Source: JABFRJ01 sp964389095 (GTDB lineage Bacteria; Pseudomonadota; Alphaproteobacteria; Rhizobiales; Hyphomicrobiaceae). Taken from it: a DNA stretch of 17,906 nucleotides. The notes under the pieces were generated by a model, which was given only the letters and a program-made list of their open reading frames with translations, ran no database searches and was not told the origin of the DNA. The stretch spans positions 1 to 17,906 of the forward strand of contig CAYMEB010000084.1 of assembly GCA_964389095.1 (NCBI GenBank). Direction: 5' to 3'. Positions 1-7,680 of the stretch are shown piece by piece (position 1 is the first letter of the stretch; the number at the start of each line of letters is the position of its first letter). The position numbers and the translations under genes were made by a program.

Positions 1-79
1 ATATGCCGCCTTCACCGATTCACGCCGTCACCAACTTCCGCGCATAGCTCCCGGCCTCATCCGGCGGCCTTCTCCCGCG

Positions 80-109
80 TTGACATCTCGGCCTGCGTGC
101 CCCTCTATG
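80..109 (+). promoter_or_regulatory. Putative sigma70 promoter of the B12 uptake operon
   Basis: A perfect -35 hexamer TTGACA (80-85) is followed after 18 bp by a weak -10-like TCTATG (104-109). The predicted transcript would start near 117, exactly where the cobalamin aptamer begins, and this placement is the main support. The -10 element matches consensus at only three positions. The 79 nt to the left hold nothing I can identify. Confidence 0.5.
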
Positions 110-117
110 GAATTGCG

Positions 118-320
118 CGATGGTTTCCGTAGCGGCAAAGCCGGCACGGAATGTAAAAGGGAACGCAGTGCGGCGAATTCGTTCGCCAAGCCTGCGGCTG
201 CCCCCGCAACTGTCAGCGGCGAGTCTGGTCCGAATGCCACTGCCGGCACCACCGGTGGGAAGGTGGATCGAGACGATCGAGCCGCGAGCCAGGAGACCTG
301 CCACCGCGCGTCGCCCATCG
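118..320 (+). promoter_or_regulatory. Cobalamin (B12) riboswitch aptamer
   Basis: Conserved elements of the B12 aptamer appear in the right order: GGTTTCCG near 122, AAAAGGGAA (155-163), GCTGCCCCCGCAACTGT (197-213), GCCACTG (236-242), GGGAAGG (257-263) and the B12 box GCCAGGAGACCTGCC (288-302). CGATGG (118-123) can pair with CCATCG (315-320) to close a P1 stem, which sets the limits given. The family binds adenosyl- or methylcobalamin and represses B12 transport or synthesis genes. The genes downstream are a receptor and a BtuFCD-type ABC transporter, so the element is on the expected target. An alternative hairpin, CCGCGCG (304-310) with CGCGCGG (332-338), overlaps the 3' side of P1 and could compete with it. 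It has no U-tract, so I do not call it an intrinsic terminator. Confidence 0.95.
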
Positions 321-494
321 ACCGTGCGGGGCGCGCGGCCGAGCGGACACCCGTAGCGGCGACGACGAACAGAGTGGTGAGTATCGTCGTGGTGTGCGCG
401 GACTTGTGTTCCAGACACGATGCGCGATCCCTGCTCCAGCGGATGCTGGATGCATCGGGTTGCGCATTCCAGTGTGCGTTGCAGCGGCCCTTCC

Positions 495-515
495 ACTCTC
501 CAAACCGTGGAGAGT
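495..515 (+). promoter_or_regulatory. SD-sequestering hairpin, likely riboswitch expression platform
   Basis: ACTCTCCA (495-502) and TGGAGAGT (508-515) are perfect complements separated by a 5-nt loop. The 3' arm contains the GGAGAG Shine-Dalgarno (509-514), which lies 7 nt before the GTG start at 522. Forming the hairpin would hide the ribosome binding site, as in translational B12 riboswitches. It also supports GTG 522 as the true start of the receptor. The aptamer ends about 175 nt upstream, so how ligand binding is communicated to this hairpin is not evident. The leader between them (321-494) holds no gene I can support. Confidence 0.7.
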
Positions 516-521
516 CCCGCC

Positions 522-2633
522 GTGACCAGATCCTCTAGACCGCTTCGACATCTGACCTACCTCCTCGCAGCCTCAGCCCTGCACGCCGGACCCGTTTCAG
601 CCCAGCAAGGCACCGTCCTGCCTCCCATTGTCGTCCAGGGAGGCGCGATCGAGCGTCCGCGGGTATCTCAGCCGAAGCCTGCCGCCGCTCCGGCGGCTGC
701 GACGGACAACACCCCGTCGGCCGATGTCGCCGGGGTGACGGTCGACGGCGCCGACGGGCTCGCCGCCGGCATCCCGTTGCGCGAAATCGGAACGTCCGTG
801 ACGGTAGTGCAGGGCAAGGACCTCGAGCGCCAGCAGGTTCGCAAGGCAGCCGACGCTTTCCGAGGTCTGCCAGGCGTTTCTGTCGCTGGAACGGGAAGCG
901 CAGGCGCGCTCACTCAGATCCGCATTCGTGGTGCCGAGGGCAAGCACACCCGCGTGGTTGTCGACGGCATCGAGATGAACACGACCAAGGATGCCGAGTT
1001 CGACTTCTCGAACCTCACGACCGAAGATATCGAGCGCATCGAAATCATTCGAGGCCCCATGAGCGGGCTCTACGGCTCCGGCGCGCTGGGCGGCGTCATC
1101 AACATCGTGACGAAGCAACCACAAGGACCGCTGGCCCTGTCGGTCCGCACCGAAGCAGGCTCTTACGGGACGCGCGAGGTGGCCACCAGGCTCGCGGGCG
1201 GGAACGACCGCGCCTATATCTCGCTGACGCACCAATGGCGGGACATCGGCGGCTTCAACATCGCGCCGAAAGGCAGCGAGATCGACGGGACTTGGCTGCG
1301 CAGCTTCGCATTCAAGGCCGGCGCCCGTATCACCGAGACGGCGCGCCTGGACCTCAATCTCCGCCATGTCCAGAAAACCGCGCAATACGACGGCTTCGGC
1401 GATGTCACGCGTCCACTGAGCACCGCCGACGACTCCGACAACGTTCTTCGCGAGCGCATCGTGACCGGCGGCGGCAAGCTGTCCTGGGACAGCTTCGACG
1501 GCCAACTCACGCAGGAAATCAAGGCAAACCGTAACGAAAATGTCACCGAGAACCTGACCAAGCCGTTCTTCGGCTACAACGTCGGGACGACGACCCGCTC
1601 CCTCGATACCGGCACCAGAACGGTCATCGGCTACGCCGCCACATGGCGACCCGCAATCTCGCCGCTGTACGGCCGCCACGCCTTCACGGGGCTGACCGAG
1701 CGCACCGATGAGACGTTCCGCCCGAAATCGACCGACACGTCCTATGGTGGGGACGGCATTCTGCGCGAAAAGGCGCAGCAGTCTTTCGCCGGTGAATGGC
1801 GTGGCGTCTTCGCCGATCGGCTGTCTCTGGTTGCGGGCGCGCGCGCCGACAACAACGACAGCTTCCAGGACTTCGCCACATGGCGCGCGGCGGCCTCATT
1901 CGACTGGCGGGAGACCGGATTGAGACCCCATGCCAGCATCGGCACCGGGGTCAAACTGCCGGGCATGTACGATCAGTACGGGCCCAACGCGACCAACTAC
2001 CGATCCAACCCGAACCTGCGGCCGGAAACCAGCACCGGCGGCGACATCGGACTGGAGTGGCGCGTCCTCGGCGGCCTCGCGCTGTTCGACGTCACCTATT
2101 TCAAGAGCGACCTCGTCGACAAGATCTCCCTGGAGGGCAACGACGGTGGCAAGTATTTCCCGATCAACAAGACCGGCACCAGCACGCGCGAGGGCGTCGA
2201 AGTTTCATCGCGCTTCGCGCTCGGCCCGATGATTTCGCTCGGCCTCGCCTATACCTACACCGACGCGCGCCAGCCCAACGGCGAAGCCGAATTCCGCCGT
2301 GCGCCGCATGGAGGTCGGGCCGATTTGCGCTTCGCTTCCCTCGACGGCCGCGCCACGTTCAACATGGCGGCGGTCTACAACGGACGCACACCCGATGTAG
2401 CCTTCGACTCCGCCTTCAAGCAGCAGACAGTCCTCCTCGATCCCTACGTTCTCCTGACCCTGGCCGGCTCCTACAAGGTGCAGCCCAACGTCGAGTTGTT
2501 CGCCCGTGTCGAAAATGCTCTCGACCAGCGTTATCAGGAGGTCTTCGGCTACAGCACGGCCGGCGTCGCAGCCTACGCGGGCGTCAAGGTCACCTTCGAC
2601 GACCTGCTGGGCACCGGAAGGACCAGTCGTTGA
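522..2633 (+). CDS. btuB: TonB-dependent outer-membrane receptor, vitamin B12 type
   Basis: Likely imports cobalamin across the outer membrane using TonB energy. From GTG 522 the protein has 703 residues. A signal peptide ends at VSA-QQ (about residues 25-29), followed by a TonB-box-like PPIVVQG (34-40) and a Pro/Ala-rich linker (about 46-66). The plug domain (about 90-198) has RIRG, VVVDGIE and RGPMSGLYGSGALGG (177-191). The rest is a 22-strand-type barrel ending in an ARVENALDQRY-like TonB-dependent receptor C-terminal motif. GTG 522 is preferred over the in-frame ATG at 420 because it has GGAGAG at good spacing and places the signal peptide at the N-terminus. Substrate choice rests on the upstream B12 riboswitch and downstream btuFCD, since haem or siderophore receptors share the fold. 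Oddly, about 11 residues (DDLLGTGRTSR) follow the terminal Phe that normally ends such barrels. Confidence 0.9.
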   Translation: MTRSSRPLRHLTYLLAASALHAGPVSAQQGTVLPPIVVQGGAIERPRVSQPKPAAAPAAATDNTPSADVAGVTVDGADGLAAGIPLREIGTSVTVVQGKDLERQQVRKAADAFRGLPGVSVAGTGSAGALTQIRIRGAEGKHTRVVVDGIEMNTTKDAEFDFSNLTTEDIERIEIIRGPMSGLYGSGALGGVINIVTKQPQGPLALSVRTEAGSYGTREVATRLAGGNDRAYISLTHQWRDIGGFNIAPKGSEIDGTWLRSFAFKAGARITETARLDLNLRHVQKTAQYDGFGDVTRPLSTADDSDNVLRERIVTGGGKLSWDSFDGQLTQEIKANRNENVTENLTKPFFGYNVGTTTRSLDTGTRTVIGYAATWRPAISPLYGRHAFTGLTERTDETFRPKSTDTSYGGDGILREKAQQSFAGEWRGVFADRLSLVAGARADNNDSFQDFATWRAAASFDWRETGLRPHASIGTGVKLPGMYDQYGPNATNYRSNPNLRPETSTGGDIGLEWRVLGGLALFDVTYFKSDLVDKISLEGNDGGKYFPINKTGTSTREGVEVSSRFALGPMISLGLAYTYTDARQPNGEAEFRRAPHGGRADLRFASLDGRATFNMAAVYNGRTPDVAFDSAFKQQTVLLDPYVLLTLAGSYKVQPNVELFARVENALDQRYQEVFGYSTAGVAAYAGVKVTFDDLLGTGRTSR

Positions 2634-2637
2634 CCTC

Positions 2638-3513
2638 ATGAGGAAGAACGTTCCGGTGTTCGTGCGCACACTTGCCATGACTGTACTGGTGACGATGGTG
2701 GCCGCCACGGCAGGCAGCGCCGGAACGCCGGGACGTATCGTGTCTCTGAACGTCTGCGTCGACCAGATCCTGGTGGATCTGGTGGCGAGGGAGCGCATTG
2801 CGGCACTCTCCTATCTCGCCACCGATCCGCTGACGGCGGTACATCCCGAACAGGCCACCGGTTCGAAGACCATCAAGGGTAGCGCCGAGGAAGTCGTCGC
2901 CTTGGCGCCGGATCTGGTGATCGCCGGGCAATACTCGACCCCGGCCACGGTCGACATCCTACGGCGGCTGGGGTTGCGCATCGAGGTCGTGCCGATGCCG
3001 GCCACGGTGGCCGACGTCGCACGTCTCATCCGCACGTTGGCGGGACTGGTCGGCGAGCCCGCGCGCGGGGAGGCTCTCGTCATCGAGATGGAGGGGCGCA
3101 TCTCGGCCGCCGTGTCCACATTGAGGCCGGACGCTGCTGCGCTCCGGCCGAGCGCCATCGTCTACCAGGTGAACGACTTCGTATCGACCGGTGGAGACCT
3201 CGCAGCCGACGCCCTCGCGCTCGCCGGCTTCCGCAACATCGCAATCGACCTCGTCCATGGGCGCGGCCGAAAGGTGTCCGTAGAGGCTCTCGTCGCCGCT
3301 CCGCCAGACCTGCTCGTCCTGGCTGGTGCTCCAACGACCTATCGCACCGCTGTCGCCGACAACCTGCGCCACCCGGCACTCGCGAGGATCGCTGCTTCTC
3401 GACCGCGGATCGTCATCGACTGGCCGCTTCTGCTGTGCGGCACCCATCACATCGCTGAAGCTGTCGAACGCCTCGTCCGAGCGCGGTCCGATTTGGCGGC
3501 GGTTCGACGATGA
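2638..3513 (+). CDS. btuF: Cobalamin ABC transporter periplasmic binding protein
   Basis: Predicted class III (FecB/BtuF-like) substrate-binding protein that would hand B12 to the inner-membrane transporter. It has 291 residues from ATG 2638, 4 nt after the receptor stop. An N-terminal signal peptide (MRKN, hydrophobic core about 8-25, cleavage near AGSAG) is followed by RIVSLNVCVDQ (33-43), the typical opening of this family. The two lobes are joined by a helical backbone, with APDLVIAGQYS (90-100) in the first lobe and PPDLLVLAG (222-230) in the second. GGAAGGA around 2616-2622 may serve as the SD, though the spacing is long, and the start could be coupled to the receptor stop. The TGA stop overlaps the next ATG. 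FecB-like siderophore binding is the main alternative; the riboswitch argues for cobalamin. Confidence 0.88.
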   Translation: MRKNVPVFVRTLAMTVLVTMVAATAGSAGTPGRIVSLNVCVDQILVDLVARERIAALSYLATDPLTAVHPEQATGSKTIKGSAEEVVALAPDLVIAGQYSTPATVDILRRLGLRIEVVPMPATVADVARLIRTLAGLVGEPARGEALVIEMEGRISAAVSTLRPDAAALRPSAIVYQVNDFVSTGGDLAADALALAGFRNIAIDLVHGRGRKVSVEALVAAPPDLLVLAGAPTTYRTAVADNLRHPALARIAASRPRIVIDWPLLLCGTHHIAEAVERLVRARSDLAAVRR

Positions 3514-4499
3514 CCGGTACCGACCCATCGGCTCGGGATGGCCGGCGCCTGGGCGCGCTTCTCGCCGTGATGGTCGCGGCTGCCGGACTTTCCCTGCTCA
3601 CGGGAAACGGACACATCGGCTTTCCCGGCGACAGCCAGGCCCGCTGGATCATCCTCACCGAGATCCGGCTGCCGCGTGCACTCCTTGGCCTGCTCGTGGG
3701 AGGCTCACTCGGCCTCGCCGGCGCCGTGCTCCAGGGCTACTTGCGTAATCCCCTCGCCGAACCCGGCTTGATCGGCGTGTCGAGCAGCGGCGCCCTCGGC
3801 GCGGTTCTCGCAATCCACCTAGGACTCGCGGCTCAATGGTCATGGTCCCTGCCCCTGGGTGGACTTGCCGGTGCCGCAGCCGCCACATGCGCCGTAATCG
3901 GATTGGCTGGCCTGCGCGCCGGACCGGTCGCGCTCGTGCTGGCGGGTGTCGCGGTCTCGAGCCTGGCGACTGCGGGGATCTCGCTCGCCCTGAACCTGTC
4001 GGCCAACCCCTTCGCGGCAGCCGAGAGCGTCTTCTGGATGATGGGCTCGCTGGCCGATCGTAGCATTCTGCAACTCACCATCGCGGCGCCCCTCATCCTC
4101 GCCGGGACACTTTTGCTCGCCAGGGTCGGACGCGCGTTGGACGCACTAGCGTTGGGCGACGATACGGCTGCGAGCCTGGGCGTGGACCTCGCTCGCAAAC
4201 GGATCGAGATCGTCCTGGGCGTCGCCTTGGTGGTCGGCGCTTCGACCGCAGTGACCGGCATCATCGGTTTCGTCGGCCTGGTGGTGCCACATGTCCTTCG
4301 CAGCACCTTCGGCCACCAACCGAGCCGTTTGCTCGCGGCAAGTTTCCTCGCGGGAGCGGCGTTGCTCCTCGCCGCAGACGTGCTGCTAAGGATAGTGTCG
4401 CCCGTGGTCGAGTTGCGGATCGGCGTTCTCACCGCACTCATCGGCGCGCCGTTCTTCCTTTGGCTGGTTCTGCGCATGCAGAAGGATCTGGAACCGTGA
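3510..4499 (+). CDS. btuC: Cobalamin ABC transporter permease (FecCD family)
   Basis: Inner-membrane channel subunit of a type II ABC importer, 329 residues, close to the family norm. The sequence is dominated by Ala/Leu/Gly/Val hydrophobic segments consistent with about ten helices. Family signatures are RLPRALLG (53-60), LRNPLAEPGLIGVSSSGALGA (about 78-98) and GFVGLVVPHVLR (253-264), the last being the conserved region that contacts the ATPase. The gene starts at ATG 3510 in an ATGA overlap with btuF and ends in a GTGA overlap with btuD, which indicates translational coupling in one operon. Paralogues move ferric siderophores or haem; assignment to B12 rests on the riboswitch and the receptor. 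Confidence 0.92.
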   Translation: MTGTDPSARDGRRLGALLAVMVAAAGLSLLTGNGHIGFPGDSQARWIILTEIRLPRALLGLLVGGSLGLAGAVLQGYLRNPLAEPGLIGVSSSGALGAVLAIHLGLAAQWSWSLPLGGLAGAAAATCAVIGLAGLRAGPVALVLAGVAVSSLATAGISLALNLSANPFAAAESVFWMMGSLADRSILQLTIAAPLILAGTLLLARVGRALDALALGDDTAASLGVDLARKRIEIVLGVALVVGASTAVTGIIGFVGLVVPHVLRSTFGHQPSRLLAASFLAGAALLLAADVLLRIVSPVVELRIGVLTALIGAPFFLWLVLRMQKDLEP

Positions 4500-5302
4500 C
4501 CGCCGCGAATGGACACGCTCGGCTCGCGGCGCGGTCTGTCGGTTACCGGCGCGGCGGACGCACGCTGCTCGCAGAAGCGACGGTTGCTGCGAGCGCGGGC
4601 GAACTCTTGGCCGTGATCGGGCCCAACGGCGCCGGCAAGTCGACGCTATTGAGGGCCCTTGCAGGCCTGGTCGAGCCGACGTCCGGCACGGTCGATTGCG
4701 ATGGTGAAAGCCTTCGCACCATCACGCCACAACGCCGCTCGAAGCTGATCGCCTATCTCGCTCAGGAACGTACGGTGCATTGGCCTATGGCGGCGCGCGC
4801 CATCGTGGCCTTGGGGCGCCTTCCGCATCTGCCGCCGGGGCGCGGGCTCGCTCCCCGTGACCACACCGCCGTCGATGCCGCGCTGGCAGCCATGGACGTG
4901 ACGCATCTGGCGCAAAGGCCGATTCTGGAACTGTCGGGCGGAGAGCGCGCCCGGGTGCTGCTCGCGCGGTCCTTGGCCCAACAGCCCCAGATCCTGATTG
5001 CCGACGAGCCGACCGCCGGCATCGACCCCGCGCATCAGATCACGCTTCTGCGCCACTTGCGCACCCAGGCCATGGGCGGCATGGCCGTCCTGGTTGCCCT
5101 GCACGATCTCGCCCTCGCCTCTCAGTTCGCCGACCGCATCGTGCTCATGGCGGCAGGGCGAACAATCGCGACCGGCACGCCCGGCGAACTCCTCACCGAC
5201 GACGTCGCGGGTGCGGCCTATGGTATCCGGCTCGCAACACTCGAGTTCAATGGTGTGCGGATAACGCTGCCTGGCGACATCCGGTCGTCGACCCGGCCTT
5301 GA
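4496..5302 (+). CDS. btuD: Cobalamin ABC transporter ATP-binding protein
   Basis: ATPase that drives the BtuCD importer on the cytoplasmic face. It has 268 residues from GTG 4496, which overlaps the btuC stop and has GAAGGA (4481-4486) 9 nt upstream. An upstream in-frame start near 4460 lies inside btuC and is less likely. All ABC motifs are intact: Walker A GPNGAGKST (42-50), Q-loop YLAQE (Gln90), signature LSGGE (146-150), Walker B ILIADEP (166-172, catalytic Glu171) and H-loop His203 (ALHDL). This is a FepC/BtuD-type domain, with a short C-terminal tail typical of the group. It is the last transport gene of the operon. Confidence 0.92.
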   Translation: MTAANGHARLAARSVGYRRGGRTLLAEATVAASAGELLAVIGPNGAGKSTLLRALAGLVEPTSGTVDCDGESLRTITPQRRSKLIAYLAQERTVHWPMAARAIVALGRLPHLPPGRGLAPRDHTAVDAALAAMDVTHLAQRPILELSGGERARVLLARSLAQQPQILIADEPTAGIDPAHQITLLRHLRTQAMGGMAVLVALHDLALASQFADRIVLMAAGRTIATGTPGELLTDDVAGAAYGIRLATLEFNGVRITLPGDIRSSTRP

Positions 5303-5351
5303 TTGCGCCTACATTCATGGGCGTTACCCGTGGCGATAAGGGGAGCAGCGG

Positions 5352-6407
5352 GTGGCGACGAGGACAGGACTGGGGCCGATCAACCTCGCTCTGCAGGGCG
5401 GCGGGGCCCATGGTGCATTTACCTGGGGTGTCCTGGACAGGCTCTTGGCCGAAGGATTCGAGCCTGTCTGGATCAGCGGAACGAGCGCCGGCGCCGTCAA
5501 TGCCGTCGCTCTGGCGGCGGGGCTCGCTGCGGGCGGACCGGCCGCGGCCCGTGAGAAGCTGCGCGACGTCTGGACCGCCGTCGCAAAAGCCGCCGCCCCC
5601 GACCTGTTGCGGATGATCCCGTTACTGGCGGGGATGCAGCGCTCTGGCGCGCTTGCACGCATGACCGCCGTCTTCTCGCCCTACGACCTCAATCCCCTGG
5701 GCTTCGACCCGCTGCGCAAGGTGCTCGAGTCGCAGATCGATTTTTCGTTGCTGCGCACGACGCGTGGGCCCGAGTTGCTGATCGCAGCCACCGACATCGC
5801 CACCGGACGGGCCCGACTGTTCCGCCGCGCAGAAACGACGGTAGAGGCGGTGCTGGCCTCAGCCTGCCTGCCGACCATCCACCATGCGGTCGAGATCGAG
5901 GGACGCGCCTATTGGGACGGTGGCTATTCCGCCAATCCCGAGTTGATCACATTGGCGCTCGACAGTCCCGTCCACGACACGCTGATCGTTCAGCTCAGTC
6001 CGCTGCTGAAACCAGGGCTGCCGACCAGCGCCCGGGACATCACCGCTCACGTGGCCCACGTCACGTTCAACCAGCCTTACGTTCGCGACCTCGATCTGAT
6101 CGTCGCCGCGCGAGAACGGGAGGCCGCGCGCTCGTCGTGGTGGCCGCGCGCCGAAACATCCGACTGCCGACTGGCGCGTCATCGCTTCCATCTCATCGAC
6201 AGCGGCCGTTTCACATCTGCTTTGGCACCCGACAGCAAGGTCCGTCCGGAACTCGCGCTGCTGACGTACCTCTTCGACGCCGGCTCCGACGAAACCGCCA
6301 AATGGATCGAACGCAACCGTGCCAGCATCGGCCTCCGCGATACGGCCGAGATCGCACGACGGCTTGCCGACGCGCGATCGCGCGTCATCGGCGCGGCGCG
6401 AAACTGA
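5352..6407 (+). CDS. Patatin-like phospholipase family protein
   Basis: Predicted serine lipid acyl hydrolase with a Ser-Asp catalytic dyad. It has 351 residues from GTG 5352, preceded by AAGGGGAG (about 5338-5345). The oxyanion-hole loop is QGGGAHGAF (15-23), the nucleophile elbow is GTSAG (43-47, Ser45) and the catalytic Asp lies in WDGGYSANP (Asp189). No signal peptide or membrane anchor is visible, so it is probably cytoplasmic or peripheral. About 100 residues beyond the core (250-351) are family-variable. It lies 49 nt after btuD on the same strand with no terminator seen between them, so it may share the riboswitch-controlled transcript. A role in B12 uptake is not implied by its family; possible roles are membrane lipid turnover or storage-lipid metabolism. 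Confidence 0.9.
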   Translation: MATRTGLGPINLALQGGGAHGAFTWGVLDRLLAEGFEPVWISGTSAGAVNAVALAAGLAAGGPAAAREKLRDVWTAVAKAAAPDLLRMIPLLAGMQRSGALARMTAVFSPYDLNPLGFDPLRKVLESQIDFSLLRTTRGPELLIAATDIATGRARLFRRAETTVEAVLASACLPTIHHAVEIEGRAYWDGGYSANPELITLALDSPVHDTLIVQLSPLLKPGLPTSARDITAHVAHVTFNQPYVRDLDLIVAAREREAARSSWWPRAETSDCRLARHRFHLIDSGRFTSALAPDSKVRPELALLTYLFDAGSDETAKWIERNRASIGLRDTAEIARRLADARSRVIGAARN

Positions 6408-6440
6408 ACCCGCCGTCCCCACCGTGACGGCATTGCGCAC

Positions 6441-6463
6441 TCCCGGGCGCGCGCCGCCCGGGA
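6441..6463. terminator. GC-rich hairpin between convergent genes, possible bidirectional terminator
   Basis: TCCCGGGCG (6441-6449) and CGCCCGGGA (6455-6463) form a perfect 9-bp stem with a 5-nt loop. It lies in the 68-nt gap between the patatin stop and the stop of the opposing MBL-fold gene. There is no clear U-tract on either strand, so the termination role is inferred from position and stem strength. Confidence 0.55.
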
Positions 6464-6475
6464 ACACGCACCGCC

Positions 6476-7564
6476 TCACGTCTCCAAGGTCACGACCTCG
6501 CCGGGGCGGGCGGCCACGAAGCGCGTCGAATCAACGCCATGGCGGATGAGCGCCGCGGCGAGTGCCTCCCGCGGATGATCGATCCCCTCGTTCGTCAGCC
6601 TGAACGTGCCCCAGTGATGACCGATCGCGAGCGCCGCGCGAACGATACCGAAGGCTTGCACCGCCTCCTCGGGGTTCATGTGCTGATCACGCATGAACCA
6701 ACGCGGCTCGTAAGCGCCGATCGGCAGCAAGGCCACGTCGATCTTGGGATGGCGTTCCGCGACGTAGCGGAATGTGCGCCCGTCGCCGAAGCCCGAGTCG
6801 CCGATGCAGTAGGCGACATGCGCCGGCGTCTCGACGACGAAACTGGCCCAGAGCGCGTGCTGGCGGTCGCGCGTGCCCCGGGCCGACCAATGCTGTGTCG
6901 GCACAGCATGCGCGCGGACGTGGTGGCCGATCTCCACGCTGTCCCCCCAGTCCACCGCGCGGACATCGATCCCCTCCGACACTTCGGCACGCAAGATCGT
7001 GTCGTTGCCGAGCGGAGTGACGAAGCGAGGGCGATCGCGGCGCCAGAGCTTGCCGAGAAAGGCTGTGTCCATGTGATCGTAGTGATTGTGCGTCACGAGA
7101 ACCACGTCGATCCGCGGCAGGGAGTCGAACGCGATTCCGGGCGGATTGACGCGCTGGGGACCAACGAAGCTGACAGGGCTCGCCCGCTCGGCGAAGACCG
7201 GATCGATCAACACGTTGAGTTCGAAAGTCTGGAGCAGGAACGATGCATGCCCGATGTGCGTGATGCGCAGCCGTCCGGCGGTCACGCGGCCCGGCGGTCG
7301 ATCTGTGAACGGGCTCTCGAATGCCGCCGGCCAGGCTTCCGCCCGCGTGCCGAAGGCCCACCGCGCCAACTGCCGATATCCCTTCGGACCCGGCCCGCCG
7401 GGATTGAAGAACCGGTAACCGTCGAAATGGTCGCTCACCGGGCCGCTGTAATACAGATTGCTTTGGGCCGGGGTCAGCGCGAACGCGCCACCCGCGGCCA
7501 CGGCCCCGGAAGCTCCCAGCCATCTCAGCACCCGCCGCCGCCCGGGCCTGCGCACCTTTTTCAT
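6476..7564 (-). CDS. Exported MBL-fold metallohydrolase, NAPE-PLD/UlaG-like
   Basis: Predicted zinc-dependent hydrolase of the metallo-beta-lactamase superfamily. From ATG 7564 it has 362 residues; this start has GAGGG just upstream and gives a compact twin-arginine-like signal (GRRRVLRWLG at 9-17, then an Ala/Gly-rich core). In-frame alternatives are ATG 7582, ATG 7588 and GTG 7600. The metal motif is THNHYDHMD (His159, His161, Asp163, His164), with later ligands in PTQHWSARG (His225), GDSGFG (Asp256) and GHHWGTF (316 or 317). The QHWSARG and LWASFVVE stretches resemble the N-acyl-phosphatidylethanolamine phospholipase D branch and not true beta-lactamases. Substrate is unknown, but a lipid phosphodiester is plausible. 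It is divergent from the GNAT-like gene across a shared regulatory region. Confidence 0.88.
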   Translation of the reverse strand: MKKVRRPGRRRVLRWLGASGAVAAGGAFALTPAQSNLYYSGPVSDHFDGYRFFNPGGPGPKGYRQLARWAFGTRAEAWPAAFESPFTDRPPGRVTAGRLRITHIGHASFLLQTFELNVLIDPVFAERASPVSFVGPQRVNPPGIAFDSLPRIDVVLVTHNHYDHMDTAFLGKLWRRDRPRFVTPLGNDTILRAEVSEGIDVRAVDWGDSVEIGHHVRAHAVPTQHWSARGTRDRQHALWASFVVETPAHVAYCIGDSGFGDGRTFRYVAERHPKIDVALLPIGAYEPRWFMRDQHMNPEEAVQAFGIVRAALAIGHHWGTFRLTNEGIDHPREALAAALIRHGVDSTRFVAARPGEVVTLET

Positions 7565-7610
7565 CCTCGCCCTCGTTGTCATCCGCATTCCCGCAAGCAC
7601 TCCACTCGAA

Positions 7611-7651
7611 ATGCTACTTCTGATTGCATTTCATGCAACCTGCGGTACGCT
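7611..7651. promoter_or_regulatory. Symmetric divergent promoter with shared palindrome
   Basis: The palindrome TTGCAT-TTC-ATGCAA (7624-7638) supplies a TTGCAT -35-like hexamer to each strand. On the + strand, 16 bp then lead to TACGCT (7646-7651). On the - strand, 16 bp lead to TAGCAT (7616-7611). The hexamers are moderate matches to sigma70 consensus. Predicted starts are near 7658 (+) and 7604 (-), which leave short leaders to ATG 7681 and ATG 7564. A regulator binding the palindrome could control both genes. This is inferred from sequence alone. Confidence 0.45.
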
Positions 7652-7680
7652 TTCGGTCGAACTCACCCTGGAGGCTCACA

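Noticed and set aside
1..79. 3' end of an upstream gene or a terminator
   Set aside because: Frames open here run across the riboswitch and have no recognisable protein; no convincing stem-loop with a U-tract was seen.
304..338. Intrinsic terminator directly after the B12 aptamer
   Set aside because: The stem is strong but no U-tract follows. The SD-masking hairpin at 495-515 is a better expression platform.
597..1679. 360-codon open frame on the - strand
   Set aside because: Antisense to the TonB-dependent receptor plug and barrel; a composition artefact.
2638..5302. Siderophore or haem importer
   Set aside because: The protein families alone allow it, but the cobalamin riboswitch directly upstream of the operon favours B12.
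6476..7564. Beta-lactamase resistance gene
   Set aside because: The fold is shared, but the QHWSARG region and overall layout match NAPE-PLD/UlaG-like hydrolases and not class B beta-lactamases.
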